Below are positions 18,387 through 26,761 of a DNA stretch of 64,000 nt, one piece after another. The DNA lies in contig JAOAPI010000101.1 in the NCBI GenBank assembly GCA_025462865.1, positions 1-64,000 of the forward strand. The letters are read 5' to 3'. Source of the stretch: Candidatus Sulfotelmatobacter sp. (GTDB lineage: Bacteria > Acidobacteriota > Terriglobia > Terriglobales > Acidobacteriaceae). Position numbers and translations under genes: made by a program. The notes under the pieces are model-generated. The model ran no database searches and had not been told where the DNA came from. It was given only the letters and a program-made list of their open reading frames with translations. Numbering within the stretch: position 1 is the first letter of the stretch; each line of letters opens with the position of its first letter.

Positions 18387-18689
18387 CTACTTTACCTTCA
18401 GGAAGATAATCGCCAGAGTGTAGAGCGCCAGCGACTCAATCAAAACCAAGCCCAAAATGAGGGCGAACTGAATGCCAGGGCGAGCGGCAGGATTTCTGGC
18501 CAAAGACTCCGTGGCAGCGGCTACGGCCTTGCCTTGAGCAAGACCGCAGACTGCGGAGGCGATCGCCATTGAAAATCCAGCGGTGATTGCAATCCAGTTA
18601 GTCTCACTGCCCGTACCACCCTGCGCAAAGGCAGGCATGGCAAAGCACAGGGCTGACAGCATCATGAACAGATAACTCAATTTACGCAT
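18387..18689 (-). CDS. atpE: F0 ATP synthase subunit c with N-terminal leader
   Basis: This is the ring-forming proteolipid of F0, which carries ions across the membrane to drive ATP synthesis. Two transmembrane helices flank the polar loop ARNPAARPG. The ion-binding carboxylate is Glu in LVLIESLALY of helix 2. Helix 1 has Gln (AQGKAV) at the position that, with Glu-Ser and Tyr five residues on, forms the sodium-binding set in Na+-type rings; proton rings may share part of this. Unusually there is a 22-residue signal-like leader ending PAFAQ before the first core helix, giving 100 residues instead of about 75-80. It is the last gene of atpZ-I-B-E, has a clear AAGGAG site, and is followed by a terminator. 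Confidence 0.95.
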   Translation of the reverse strand: MRKLSYLFMMLSALCFAMPAFAQGGTGSETNWIAITAGFSMAIASAVCGLAQGKAVAAATESLARNPAARPGIQFALILGLVLIESLALYTLAIIFLKVK

Positions 18690-18781
18690 CGTGTAGTTTC
18701 TCCTTGTATCAATTTGCCGCCAGTGGGTGGTTGACGCCGTACCTTGCAGACGCCCTCACGCTTGCGGCCACAACTGTAAAG

Positions 18782-19540
18782 TCAGTGTTCTTCGGCGACC
18801 GCGCCGGAGACATAAATGATCGACAGCAGCATGAACACATAGGCCTGCAATACCGCGACGACGATGTGAAGGCCGCTGAAGATGATGGGAATGCCAATCG
18901 GAATCATGGAAAAAAATACGAGAGTGATCAAGTCTCCGGCAAAAATGTTTGCCCACAGACGAACTGTCAGCGACAGCAAACGGGCGAAATGGCTGACCAC
19001 TTCAATTGGCAGCATCAGCGCCGCCAGAAAAATCCGGGCAATCAGAGGCATGCCTTCCATCGGAGGTCCGAAGAAATGCATGAGGTATTTCGGGCCGGCG
19101 TGTTTGAATCCTTGCGTGTGGTAATACACGAAGGCACAAATGGCGCAGCCCAGTGGTACTACCGGAACGCCGGTGGGGGATTCGAAACCGGGGATCAGCC
19201 CGATGAGGTTTGCTACCAGAATAAAAATAAACAAGATCGCAAAGAATGCGGTGTAAGGCTCACTGTGGTGGCCGATAATTTCACGGCTCTGGTCAAGGAC
19301 AAAGCCCTCAATACTCTCGAATGTATGTTGCAAGCCGTTGGGGGAGTCCACCGAAAGGCGGGACCTCAGAAGGAAGAAAAGAGCCAACAGAAAAAAGAAC
19401 ACCAGAAGTTCCATGGCTACGGAATTCGGGATGGGTGCCGCCGGATGTTTGGGAGCGATATGAATGGCCTGCAAGAACGAAGTAACAGGTCCCGCAAAAA
19501 GGCGGTTCAGAATGGCGGTGAACCAGAGTTGTTCGGGCAT
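18782..19540 (-). CDS. atpB: F0 ATP synthase subunit a
   Basis: The stator channel subunit of F0, an integral membrane protein of 252 residues. The essential Arg lies in LSLTVRLWANIFAGD (about residue 190), the helix facing the c-ring. Other conserved parts are LIGLIPG near 115 and the C-terminal LQAYVFMLLSIIYVSGAVAEEH. It is placed between atpI and atpE as in canonical atp operons, but here the group follows nuoN. Subunit b and the F1 genes are not in the window. Confidence 0.96.
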   Translation of the reverse strand: MPEQLWFTAILNRLFAGPVTSFLQAIHIAPKHPAAPIPNSVAMELLVFFFLLALFFLLRSRLSVDSPNGLQHTFESIEGFVLDQSREIIGHHSEPYTAFFAILFIFILVANLIGLIPGFESPTGVPVVPLGCAICAFVYYHTQGFKHAGPKYLMHFFGPPMEGMPLIARIFLAALMLPIEVVSHFARLLSLTVRLWANIFAGDLITLVFFSMIPIGIPIIFSGLHIVVAVLQAYVFMLLSIIYVSGAVAEEH

Positions 19541-19596
19541 AGGCCTGACGACGAGAGCTCCTGGATTATTTTCGCAACCCTTTGACAGTGGGTTGC

Positions 19597-20064
19597 TCAG
19601 TTCTTCCGTACTAAGGCTACATAAGCTTCATAAGTAGCTTCGCAAGCGATTGCGCCAATGGGCAGGAACAAACCAACAAACAGCCCCCCAAGGCTCGCGG
19701 GAAAACTGGTTAATATACCATACGCAGCAGCGCCCATCAAAACATAGCGCAGCAGAAATCGAGCGACAGTTCCCTTCCCCGATTGCGCTTTGCCTGCATT
19801 GGTGACGCGATCGGCTAGTCCGGTTACGCCACTCTTCAGCCAATGAAAATTTAGAAAAGCAATCACGGACCCGGCGAGAAAGCCCAGGGCAGGTGAAACT
19901 CCGAAACGCCACCAGCCGATTGCAGCGAGTATCAATCCCAGACCGATCATGAACCGCGGGATGCGTGCGGTCGCACCTGAATAAAAGTTATCTTCGGAAA
20001 CTGATGCGGGGCTTGCTGGATCGGCGGAGTGTGTATTGTCGAACTCCATGCGGTTAGAAATCAT
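19597..20064 (-). CDS. atpI: ATP synthase subunit I-like membrane protein
   Basis: A small integral membrane protein of about 155 residues with four hydrophobic segments (PRFMIGLGLILAAIGWW, ALGFLAGSVIAFLNF, RFLLRYVLMGAAAYG and GGLFVGLFLPIGAIACEA). It lies between atpZ and atpB, as AtpI does. AtpI is thought to help c-ring assembly or Mg2+ supply. The reading frame is open upstream into atpZ, so I take ATG 20064 (ATG 20049 is the alternative). Neither has a strong ribosome site, suggesting translation coupled to atpZ, whose stop is about 30 nt upstream. Confidence 0.75.
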   Translation of the reverse strand: MISNRMEFDNTHSADPASPASVSEDNFYSGATARIPRFMIGLGLILAAIGWWRFGVSPALGFLAGSVIAFLNFHWLKSGVTGLADRVTNAGKAQSGKGTVARFLLRYVLMGAAAYGILTSFPASLGGLFVGLFLPIGAIACEATYEAYVALVRKN

Positions 20065-20093
20065 GGTACGCGAATGCAAGCCAGTGGCGGGTT

Positions 20094-20339
20094 CTACTTT
20101 GTGTCGCGCTGCACGGTGCGAATTACTTCTATGAGACCCGCCGCACTGCCCAATAGCAATCCTACAATGCTTATCCACGACGTATGCAACCAGTGGTCAA
20201 GAGCTGTGCCGAGCAGCCATCCCACAATCGTTGCTGACGGCAGCACGAGCGCCAGCTGGCTGTAACGGCCGACTTGAACCCATACATTATTGCGGCCGGA
20301 GTTCTTGGGGTCGGGGCTCGGATCGCGTGGGGCGGGCAT
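20094..20339 (-). CDS. atpZ: AtpZ/AtpQ-type F0F1-associated small membrane protein
   Basis: An 81-residue protein with two transmembrane helices (SQLALVLPSATIVGWLLGTALD and SWISIVGLLLGSAAGLIEVIRTV) and a Pro/Asp-rich N-terminus. The layout and the glycine-rich second helix match the AtpZ/AtpQ family that precedes atpI in many atp operons and may act as a Mg2+/Ca2+ importer with AtpI. It starts 106 bp after nuoN on the same strand. Confidence 0.8.
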   Translation of the reverse strand: MPAPRDPSPDPKNSGRNNVWVQVGRYSQLALVLPSATIVGWLLGTALDHWLHTSWISIVGLLLGSAAGLIEVIRTVQRDTK

Positions 20340-20444
20340 CTGCGTCAGTCCAAAACAAATTGGATTCTACGCTAGTCGGGGATCGAAAGGTTTAACTCGA
20401 ACGTGAGTGCAGCGTGGCGCCGAAGGGCGGCTGTCGTGAGGCGG

Positions 20445-21980
20445 TTAGCGGATTAGCTTCGCGACTGCGGGACTCTGTGCAAGGCCTAGGGACCAGTTCA
20501 CTATTTGAATGAAGCGGTCGGGCATAATTCCGATCACGAGCGTGGCAAAAGCGGTTACGACGAGCGCGGCGCGCATAGTCCAACTCACCGGTAGCAGCCC
20601 CCGTTCCTCGGGCTGGCCCATGAAGATGGCATTCGCCATCTTCAAATAGTAATAGAGACCGAAGACGGAATAGAGGACGCCCAGAGATGCGAGTGCGTAG
20701 TGTCCGGTTTCGATCAGGCTGAGGAAGATGAAATATTTACCCCAGAAGCCGGCCAGTGGTGGGATTCCGGCAAGCGAGAGCAGGAAGATCAGCATGAGCA
20801 CGGCTTCCACAGGAGCGCGGGCGTAGAGGCCATTGAGATCGTCCAGTTCATCTCCGATGACATTACGATGACGCAGCGAAGTGATCACGCCGAAGGCGCC
20901 GAGATTCATGAACGTATAGACCAGCAGGTAAATCAGGATGCCTTTAATCCCGTCGGGACTTAGCTGAGTGGCGGTTCCTGCAATCAAGCCTAACAGCATG
21001 TAGCCGACGTGTGCGATGGAAGAGTAGGCGAGCAGGCGCTTGGTGTTGGTTTGAGTGAGCGCGGCGAAGTTCGCTCCCGTCATGGTGGCGATGGAAACAA
21101 ACACGAGAAGCGGAAGCCAGACCGCGCGCATGGGGCCGAGTCCCCAGATAAGGATGCGCAATAGCATCGCCCATCCAGCTGCTTTGACAGCGACGGACAT
21201 AAATCCGGTGATGCAGGTCGGCGCGCCTTCGTAGGCGTCAGGCGCCCACTGATGAAAGGGAACGGCAGCAACTTTGAATAGAAGTCCGGTGATGGTGGTG
21301 AGCAAGGCCACGATGGCGACCGCATTGTGAGGGTCGCGGTAAAGAAGGCGCGACAGCTCGCGGCTGATCTCACCAAGGTTCGTGCTGCCCGTCAGACCGT
21401 AAAGCAAGGAAAGGCCGTAGGCAAAAATGCCAGACGAAAATGCTCCCAGCAGTAAATACTTCAACGCCGCTTCGTTGGAGCGGCGGTCGCGGCGTAAGAA
21501 TCCTACGAGAACATAGGTGGAGATGGCCATCAGCTCCAGACCGATAAAGATGAGTACGATGTCATAGCCGGAGGCCATGCACATCATACCGACCACCGAC
21601 AGCAACATCAGCGTGTAGTATTCGCCATGATTTTCGTGCTCGGTCTGCATGTAACGCATGGACATCAGGATGGAGACAGCCGTGCCAGCCAGAAAGAGGT
21701 AGAAAAAATAGAGGGCAAAACGGTCCATATATATCGTGCCCATCAAGCCGGGCCAGCCGCTTCCGGGAGGGAGATGGCCTGCCTGCAGCCACAGTTGAAT
21801 CTTTACAACGCCGGCTGTGGCGAATACGACTCCGATGAGGGCCGTGACCGCATTGACCCACTTGGATTCGGGTGGGAGCATCAAATCGATCAGCAGAATG
21901 CCGAGAGCAAACAGCGTCAGCAGAGTAATAGGCAGCGCCAACAGGTAGTCGTTCCAATTGAATTGGGAAAGCGCGCCCAC
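20445..21980 (-). CDS. nuoN: NADH-quinone oxidoreductase subunit N
   Basis: An antiporter-like proton-pumping subunit at the membrane arm of complex I, 511 residues with about 14 helices. Landmarks are the Glu in MAISTYVL-preceding IFIGLELMA (near 150), AALKYLLLGAFSSG near 190, and PFHQWAPDAYEGAP near 245 with the channel-lining residues. It starts with GTG, and the stop of nuoM and this start share one base (TAGTG), so the two are translationally coupled. It is the last nuo gene before the F0 genes. Confidence 0.97.
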   Translation of the reverse strand: MGALSQFNWNDYLLALPITLLTLFALGILLIDLMLPPESKWVNAVTALIGVVFATAGVVKIQLWLQAGHLPPGSGWPGLMGTIYMDRFALYFFYLFLAGTAVSILMSMRYMQTEHENHGEYYTLMLLSVVGMMCMASGYDIVLIFIGLELMAISTYVLVGFLRRDRRSNEAALKYLLLGAFSSGIFAYGLSLLYGLTGSTNLGEISRELSRLLYRDPHNAVAIVALLTTITGLLFKVAAVPFHQWAPDAYEGAPTCITGFMSVAVKAAGWAMLLRILIWGLGPMRAVWLPLLVFVSIATMTGANFAALTQTNTKRLLAYSSIAHVGYMLLGLIAGTATQLSPDGIKGILIYLLVYTFMNLGAFGVITSLRHRNVIGDELDDLNGLYARAPVEAVLMLIFLLSLAGIPPLAGFWGKYFIFLSLIETGHYALASLGVLYSVFGLYYYLKMANAIFMGQPEERGLLPVSWTMRAALVVTAFATLVIGIMPDRFIQIVNWSLGLAQSPAVAKLIR

Positions 21981-23596
21981 TAGTTCTTCCCTCTCGTCGA
22001 TGAGGCAGTGACTGCAGCGGTTGCGGGCGGCGTCGCCTGAAGCGCGGCGTTAACCGCAGCTCCGGACCGTGGGTGGCGCACGTCTTGCACGATCTGATTT
22101 ACCGGCTGCTCAAGAATCTCGAAAAACGGCTTGGGATAGAGGCCGATCCAGAAGGCCATGATCAAAAGCGGCACGAACGTCAGCACTTCGCGCGGCGTGA
22201 GATCGTGAAGTTTTTCATTCTTGGGATTCGTAACCGGCCCGAAGAAGACGCGCTGGTAAAGCCAGAGAAGGTACGCGGCGGCAAGCACCACGCCTGGGAC
22301 AGCCCATGCGCCCCAACGCCAGTTCTCCATGAAAGTGCCCTGCAGGATGGTGAACTCGCCGACGAAGCCGTTGAGCAGAGGCAGTCCCATCGAAGAGAGG
22401 AACATGATCATGGTGATGGTGGCGTAAACCGGCATCACGTTCGATATGCCACCGTATTCGGCAATTTCGCGGGTGTGGCGGCGCTCGTAGAGGATGCCGA
22501 CAATCAGGAACAGCGCGCCCGTGGAGATGCCATGATTAATTTGCTGCAAGACCGATCCGCTGAGGCCTAACGGCGTTAGCGCGAAGATTCCCAGGGTACA
22601 GAAGCCTAGATGGCTGACGGAGGAGTAAGCCACCAGTTTCTTCATGTCCTTCTGCATGAGCGAAACGAGGGCGCCATAAATGATGGCGATTATGGAAAGA
22701 GTGATCATCCAGCCGCGGACCTTGGTATGCATCAGGACGTCGGGGAAGAATGGGAGGGAGAAACGGATGAAGCCGTAGGTTCCCATCTTCAGTAGAACGC
22801 CCGCCAGAATGACGGATCCGGCGGTCGGCGCTTCTACGTGGGCGTCGGGCAGCCACGTGTGGAAGGGGAACATGGGAACCTTGATGGCGAAAGCGAAAAA
22901 GAAGGCGAAAAATAATAGCGTCGCAATACCCGGGCCATAAGCTGGATCAGAATAAATCTTCGGCGCGGTTTCGTACAGGGCGGTAAGGCTGAAGGTGTAG
23001 ATCCCGGTCAAGGCGTGATGATGGAAATAGAGGAAAAGGATGCCAAGCAGCATCAAGACCGAACCTGCCAGCGTATAGAGGAAGAACTTAATTGCCGCGT
23101 AAAGTTTGCGAGGGCCGCCCCAGATGCCGATCAGCAAGTACATCGGCACGAGCATGGCTTCCCAGAAGACGAAGAACAGGAAAAAATCCAGCGCCATGAA
23201 AACGCCGAGCATTCCAGTCTGGAGAATCAGGAACCAGACGTAGTACTCCTTGACACGAGTTTCGATGGCGGTCCAAGAGGAAAGGATGGAGATCCAGCCC
23301 AGCAGCGTGGTGAGCATGATGAGCAGGAAGGAAATGCCATCGATGCCGATCACGTAGCCGGCGCCGATGGAGGGAATCCAATTATTAGGCACGCCCTCGA
23401 TAAATTTGAAGCGGTCGGCGCTTTGCATCTGCGACCAGAACATCGGCACCAGTGGCAGCGAAACCAGGAGGCCGCCGAGCGCGAACAGATTCGCGATCCA
23501 GCGGATAGCGTCTTTGTTCTCCTTGGGAACGAACAGGAGCACAAGCGCGCCGACGAGCGGCGTGAACAGGATGATCGAGAGTATGTGGTTTTGCAT
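21980..23596 (-). CDS. nuoM: NADH-quinone oxidoreductase subunit M
   Basis: An antiporter-like proton-pumping subunit of complex I, 538 residues. Key signatures are FFVFWEAMLVPMYLLIG (essential Glu near 145), PMFPFHTWLPDAHVEAPT near 230 and the Lys-bearing helix around LMQKDMKKLVAYSSVSHLG near 310. The C-terminus is extended by an Ala/Thr-rich tail (about 30 residues). It overlaps nuoN by one base and is separated from nuoL by 65 bp filled with a heptamer repeat. Confidence 0.97.
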   Translation of the reverse strand: MQNHILSIILFTPLVGALVLLFVPKENKDAIRWIANLFALGGLLVSLPLVPMFWSQMQSADRFKFIEGVPNNWIPSIGAGYVIGIDGISFLLIMLTTLLGWISILSSWTAIETRVKEYYVWFLILQTGMLGVFMALDFFLFFVFWEAMLVPMYLLIGIWGGPRKLYAAIKFFLYTLAGSVLMLLGILFLYFHHHALTGIYTFSLTALYETAPKIYSDPAYGPGIATLLFFAFFFAFAIKVPMFPFHTWLPDAHVEAPTAGSVILAGVLLKMGTYGFIRFSLPFFPDVLMHTKVRGWMITLSIIAIIYGALVSLMQKDMKKLVAYSSVSHLGFCTLGIFALTPLGLSGSVLQQINHGISTGALFLIVGILYERRHTREIAEYGGISNVMPVYATITMIMFLSSMGLPLLNGFVGEFTILQGTFMENWRWGAWAVPGVVLAAAYLLWLYQRVFFGPVTNPKNEKLHDLTPREVLTFVPLLIMAFWIGLYPKPFFEILEQPVNQIVQDVRHPRSGAAVNAALQATPPATAAVTASSTRGKN

Positions 23597-23602
23597 GAAG
23601 TT

Positions 23603-23656
23603 AAGCTTCTAGCTTCTAGCAACTGGCTTCTAGCTAACAGCTAGGAGCTAGAAGCT
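23603..23656. repeat. AGCTTCT heptamer palindrome between nuoL and nuoM
   Basis: Repeated AGCTTCT units on the left face complementary AGAAGCT units on the right, so the transcript folds into a hairpin. It fills nearly the whole nuoL-nuoM gap. The same family occurs between nuoK and nuoL. Confidence 0.8.
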
Positions 23657-23661
23657 GCATT

Positions 23662-25794
23662 TCAGTGATACACGTAATAGAACACGAAACCTACTAAGCC
23701 CGCGGTCATCACCAGCGCATACCACTGGACCAAGCCCCATTCGAACAGGCGCGCGGGATACGAAAACATGCGCGCCAGAATCGCAGGACCGTTCACGCCG
23801 ATGCCGTCGATAATCCACTTGTCCCACCAACTGGAGATTGTTGCGGTGAGCCGAGTGATCCAGCCTGCGCCGTTCACTAAGCCATCGATGATATGAACAT
23901 CGAACCAGGAGGAGCCTTCTCCCAGCCCGAGCACGCCGAGGCGGGCGTTGCCCAGCTTGCGGCGTCCGGTGAAGACGTAGTCGTAGCCTTCGTCCACGTA
24001 ATACTTGTTGAGCAGCGTGTTATAGACCGGCGGAACGGCAGCGATCGGCTCCGTGTAACCCTTATCTGCATGACGATAATTTCGCCACGCCATGCCCCAT
24101 CCGAGGCCAGCGGCTGCCAGGGAGAGACCCATCAATACCCACTCACCGGTCGTGTTGCGTTCTTCTTCTTTCGCTCCAGCCTCTAACTGTGTGGTTCTTC
24201 CCTGTTGCTGAAGCACGTTGGCTTCGGTTGCAAAGACGGGCTCAAGAAATGCGGTGAAGCGATCGGAGCCACCGAGGCTGTGGGGCCATCCGAGCCATCC
24301 GGCGACGATGGCGCAGAGTGCCAGCGCGACCAAGGGCGCGGTCATCGAAACGGGCGATTCGTGGATGTGATGCTCCGCGTCGTGACTCATGCGCGGGCGG
24401 CCGTGGAAAGTCAGGTACATCAGACGAAACATGTAAAAGGCCGTCATCAACGCGGTGGCGTATCCGACATACCAGAGGAGGCGATACGCACCGCCCTCGC
24501 GCGACCATGTTTCCCAGAGAATCGCATCTTTCGAAAAGAATCCGGCGAACGGGAAGATGCCGGCGATCGCAAGCGTCGCAATGAACATGGTGCGGTGAGT
24601 GATGGGAATGCGATGGCCAAGGTCTCCCATGTTGCGCATGTCCTGCTCGCCGCTCATGGAATGAATGACCGAGCCGGCGCCAAGGAAGAGCAGCGCTTTG
24701 AAGAAGGCATGGGTAAAGACGTGGAAGACGCCGGCCGCGAAGGCTCCGACGCCGAGCGCGAGAAACATGTATCCGAGCTGCGAGACGGTGGAGTATGCGA
24801 GGACGCGCTTGATGTCGTTTTGGACGAGAGCAATGGAAGCGGCGAAGATGGCGGTGAGCGCGCCCACGATGGCAACGGTCTTCATTGATGCGGGAGCTAG
24901 CACGAAGAGGGCGTTCGATCTTGCAACCATATAAACGCCAGCCGTCACCATGGTTGCCGCGTGGATGAGAGCTGAGACGGGAGTCGGGCCTTCCATGGCG
25001 TCGGGCAGCCAGATATAGAGGGGAAGCTGTGCCGATTTGCCGCAGGCTCCGACGAAAAGAAGCAGAGTAGCGGCGGTGATGTAGGGATCGCCGATGGCAA
25101 AGCGCCCGCTGTGCGCGAGCTGCGTGACGTCGGCGAAACGCAGCGAGCCGAAGTTCCAGGCGATGAAGAACATTCCTAACAGAAATCCAGCGTCACCAAT
25201 GCGATTGACGATGAAAGCTTTGTTACCCGCGTCAGTAGCCGACTTGCGGTGGAAATAAAACCCGATCAGCAGATACGAGCAGAGGCCCACACCTTCCCAT
25301 CCTACAAACATCAGCACATAATTGTTGGCTAGAATCAGAGTCAGCATGGAGAACATGAAGAGGTTGAGATATCCGAAGAAGCGGTAGTAGCCGCTTTCAT
25401 GCGCCATGTATCCGGTGGAATAAATATGGATCAGCATGCCGACGCCGGTAACGAAGAGCAGCCAGATGCTGGAGAGAGGATCGAGCAGGAACCCGGCATC
25501 TGCCTGGAACGGAGCCTGTGCCCCGTCGTGGGTCGTGTAGGTCAAGTGGCCGGTGTCGGTGCCGAGCCATGTATAGAGGATGGTTTGATAGGGTTGGTGG
25601 AAATGCTCACCGGGAGACGACCACGCCGAGTACTGCCAGACCGCTCCGCACGCCATGATGAATGCCAGCACGATGCTGCCAACGCAAACGGCGCTGACCG
25701 TGGCCTTCTGCAGCTTGCGGCCGAAGAAGAACATGATGGCCGCGCCGAGCGCCGGTAGCAGCGGGATGAGCCAGATGTGAGAGAGAAAAAACAT
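23662..25794 (-). CDS. nuoL: NADH-quinone oxidoreductase subunit L
   Basis: The distal proton-pumping subunit of complex I, 710 residues, longer than E. coli NuoL (613). Signatures: VGWEGVGLCSYLLIGFYF near 138, QLPLYIWLPDAMEGPTPVSALIHAATMVTAGVY near 255, and ALVQNDIKRVLAYSTVSQLGYM near 325. The C-terminal part includes the amphipathic lateral helix and a final anchoring helix. A hydrophilic insert (LEAGAKEEERNTTG) precedes the lateral helix. It is part of the nuoCDHJKLMN operon, bounded on both sides by heptamer-repeat hairpins. Confidence 0.97.
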   Translation of the reverse strand: MFFLSHIWLIPLLPALGAAIMFFFGRKLQKATVSAVCVGSIVLAFIMACGAVWQYSAWSSPGEHFHQPYQTILYTWLGTDTGHLTYTTHDGAQAPFQADAGFLLDPLSSIWLLFVTGVGMLIHIYSTGYMAHESGYYRFFGYLNLFMFSMLTLILANNYVLMFVGWEGVGLCSYLLIGFYFHRKSATDAGNKAFIVNRIGDAGFLLGMFFIAWNFGSLRFADVTQLAHSGRFAIGDPYITAATLLLFVGACGKSAQLPLYIWLPDAMEGPTPVSALIHAATMVTAGVYMVARSNALFVLAPASMKTVAIVGALTAIFAASIALVQNDIKRVLAYSTVSQLGYMFLALGVGAFAAGVFHVFTHAFFKALLFLGAGSVIHSMSGEQDMRNMGDLGHRIPITHRTMFIATLAIAGIFPFAGFFSKDAILWETWSREGGAYRLLWYVGYATALMTAFYMFRLMYLTFHGRPRMSHDAEHHIHESPVSMTAPLVALALCAIVAGWLGWPHSLGGSDRFTAFLEPVFATEANVLQQQGRTTQLEAGAKEEERNTTGEWVLMGLSLAAAGLGWGMAWRNYRHADKGYTEPIAAVPPVYNTLLNKYYVDEGYDYVFTGRRKLGNARLGVLGLGEGSSWFDVHIIDGLVNGAGWITRLTATISSWWDKWIIDGIGVNGPAILARMFSYPARLFEWGLVQWYALVMTAGLVGFVFYYVYH

Positions 25795-25800
25795 AAAGTC

Positions 25801-25888
25801 AGCTTCTAGCTTCTAGCTTCTCGCCTCTAGCTCCGTCCGCTTGACCCGTTCGGTCTGGCTAGGAGCTAGCGGCTAGAAGCTAGAAGCT
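25801..25888. repeat. AGCTTCT heptamer palindrome between nuoK and nuoL
   Basis: The left half is AGCTTCTAGCTTCTAGC and the right half carries its complement GCTAGAAGCTAGAAGCT, with a 50-bp spacer that also has CTAGCTCC/GGAGCTAG. It would form a long hairpin in the operon transcript. It is related to the element at 23,603-23,656. Confidence 0.8.
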
Positions 25889-25893
25889 GTCGT

Positions 25894-26211
25894 TTACCAC
25901 TTCAGCAAATTCACTTCGTCAATATTCACCGTCTCCTTGTTGCGGAAGAAGGCGATTAGAATGCCGAGGCCTACCGCGGCTTCGGCGGCGGCGTCGGTGA
26001 TTATGAAGATGGCGAAAATCTGGCCGTGCAATCCTCCCCACATGCGGGAGAACGCGACAAGGTTCAGATTGACAGCGTTGAGAATCAGTTCGATCGACAT
26101 CAGCACGATTACGACGTTGCGGCGGGTCAGCACGCCGATGACGCCCAGCAGAAACAGGGCGGCGCCGAGGACCAGGTAGTGCAGTGTCGTGATGTGGAGT
26201 ATCGATTCCAT
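25894..26211 (-). CDS. nuoK: NADH-quinone oxidoreductase subunit K
   Basis: A small three-helix membrane subunit of complex I, 105 residues, the usual length. The two conserved glutamates are visible: [13 protein letters not shown] (near residue 37) and [15 protein letters not shown] (near 78), which form part of the central hydrophilic axis. It lies 40 bp after nuoJ and before nuoL, in canonical order. Confidence 0.97.
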   Translation of the reverse strand: MESILHITTLHYLVLGAALFLLGVIGVLTRRNVVIVLMSIELILNAVNLNLVAFSRMWGGLHGQIFAIFIITDAAAEAAVGLGILIAFFRNKETVNIDEVNLLKW

Positions 26212-26251
26212 CGTCTCTGCAAAAGAGACATAGCAAGCTAGGTCTCTACGA

Positions 26252-26761
26252 TTAAATCCTTTTTTTGGCCATCACGACCGCTCCGATGATTGCCACCAGT
26301 AACAATAAGGAGGCGATTTCGAAGGGGAACATGTATTGGCCGTACAACATGGTGGCGACTTGTTGTGTATTGTCGTTTTCCACCACTGATAGTGCGTGCT
26401 CCGGGAAAATATTCGTACCCTTCGTATAAACGGCTATAAGCAATCCGCCGAGGGCGGTCGCAGCGATCAATCCCACGACCCACTGGCTGTTAAACTGCCG
26501 CTCCCTGATCGAGCGATCAATGCTCACCAGCATGATGACGAACAGGAACAAAACCATGATGCCGCCGGCGTAGAGAATGATCTGCACGCCAGCGACGAAT
26601 GGAGCATAGAGCATCAGATAAATGGACGCCTGAGCCAACAGCGCGACAATCAACGCCAGCGCCGAGTGCACGGGATTCTTGCGCGTGATCACCATGACGC
26701 CGCCGATCACCATGATCGCGGCAAACAGGTAAAAGAAAAATGGTGTGGCTACGGGTGCCAT
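26252..26761 (-). CDS. nuoJ: NADH-quinone oxidoreductase subunit J
   Basis: A five-helix membrane subunit of complex I, 169 residues. It has [31 protein letters not shown] at the start and the conserved [20 protein letters not shown] helix with the pi-bulge around Tyr-Ala-Gly-Gly. ATG 26761 is chosen because homology begins there; the frame is open further upstream inside nuoH. It overlaps the end of nuoH by 13 bp. nuoI, which normally lies between nuoH and nuoJ, is absent here. Confidence 0.95.
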   Translation of the reverse strand: MAPVATPFFFYLFAAIMVIGGVMVITRKNPVHSALALIVALLAQASIYLMLYAPFVAGVQIILYAGGIMVLFLFVIMLVSIDRSIRERQFNSQWVVGLIAATALGGLLIAVYTKGTNIFPEHALSVVENDNTQQVATMLYGQYMFPFEIASLLLLVAIIGAVVMAKKRI

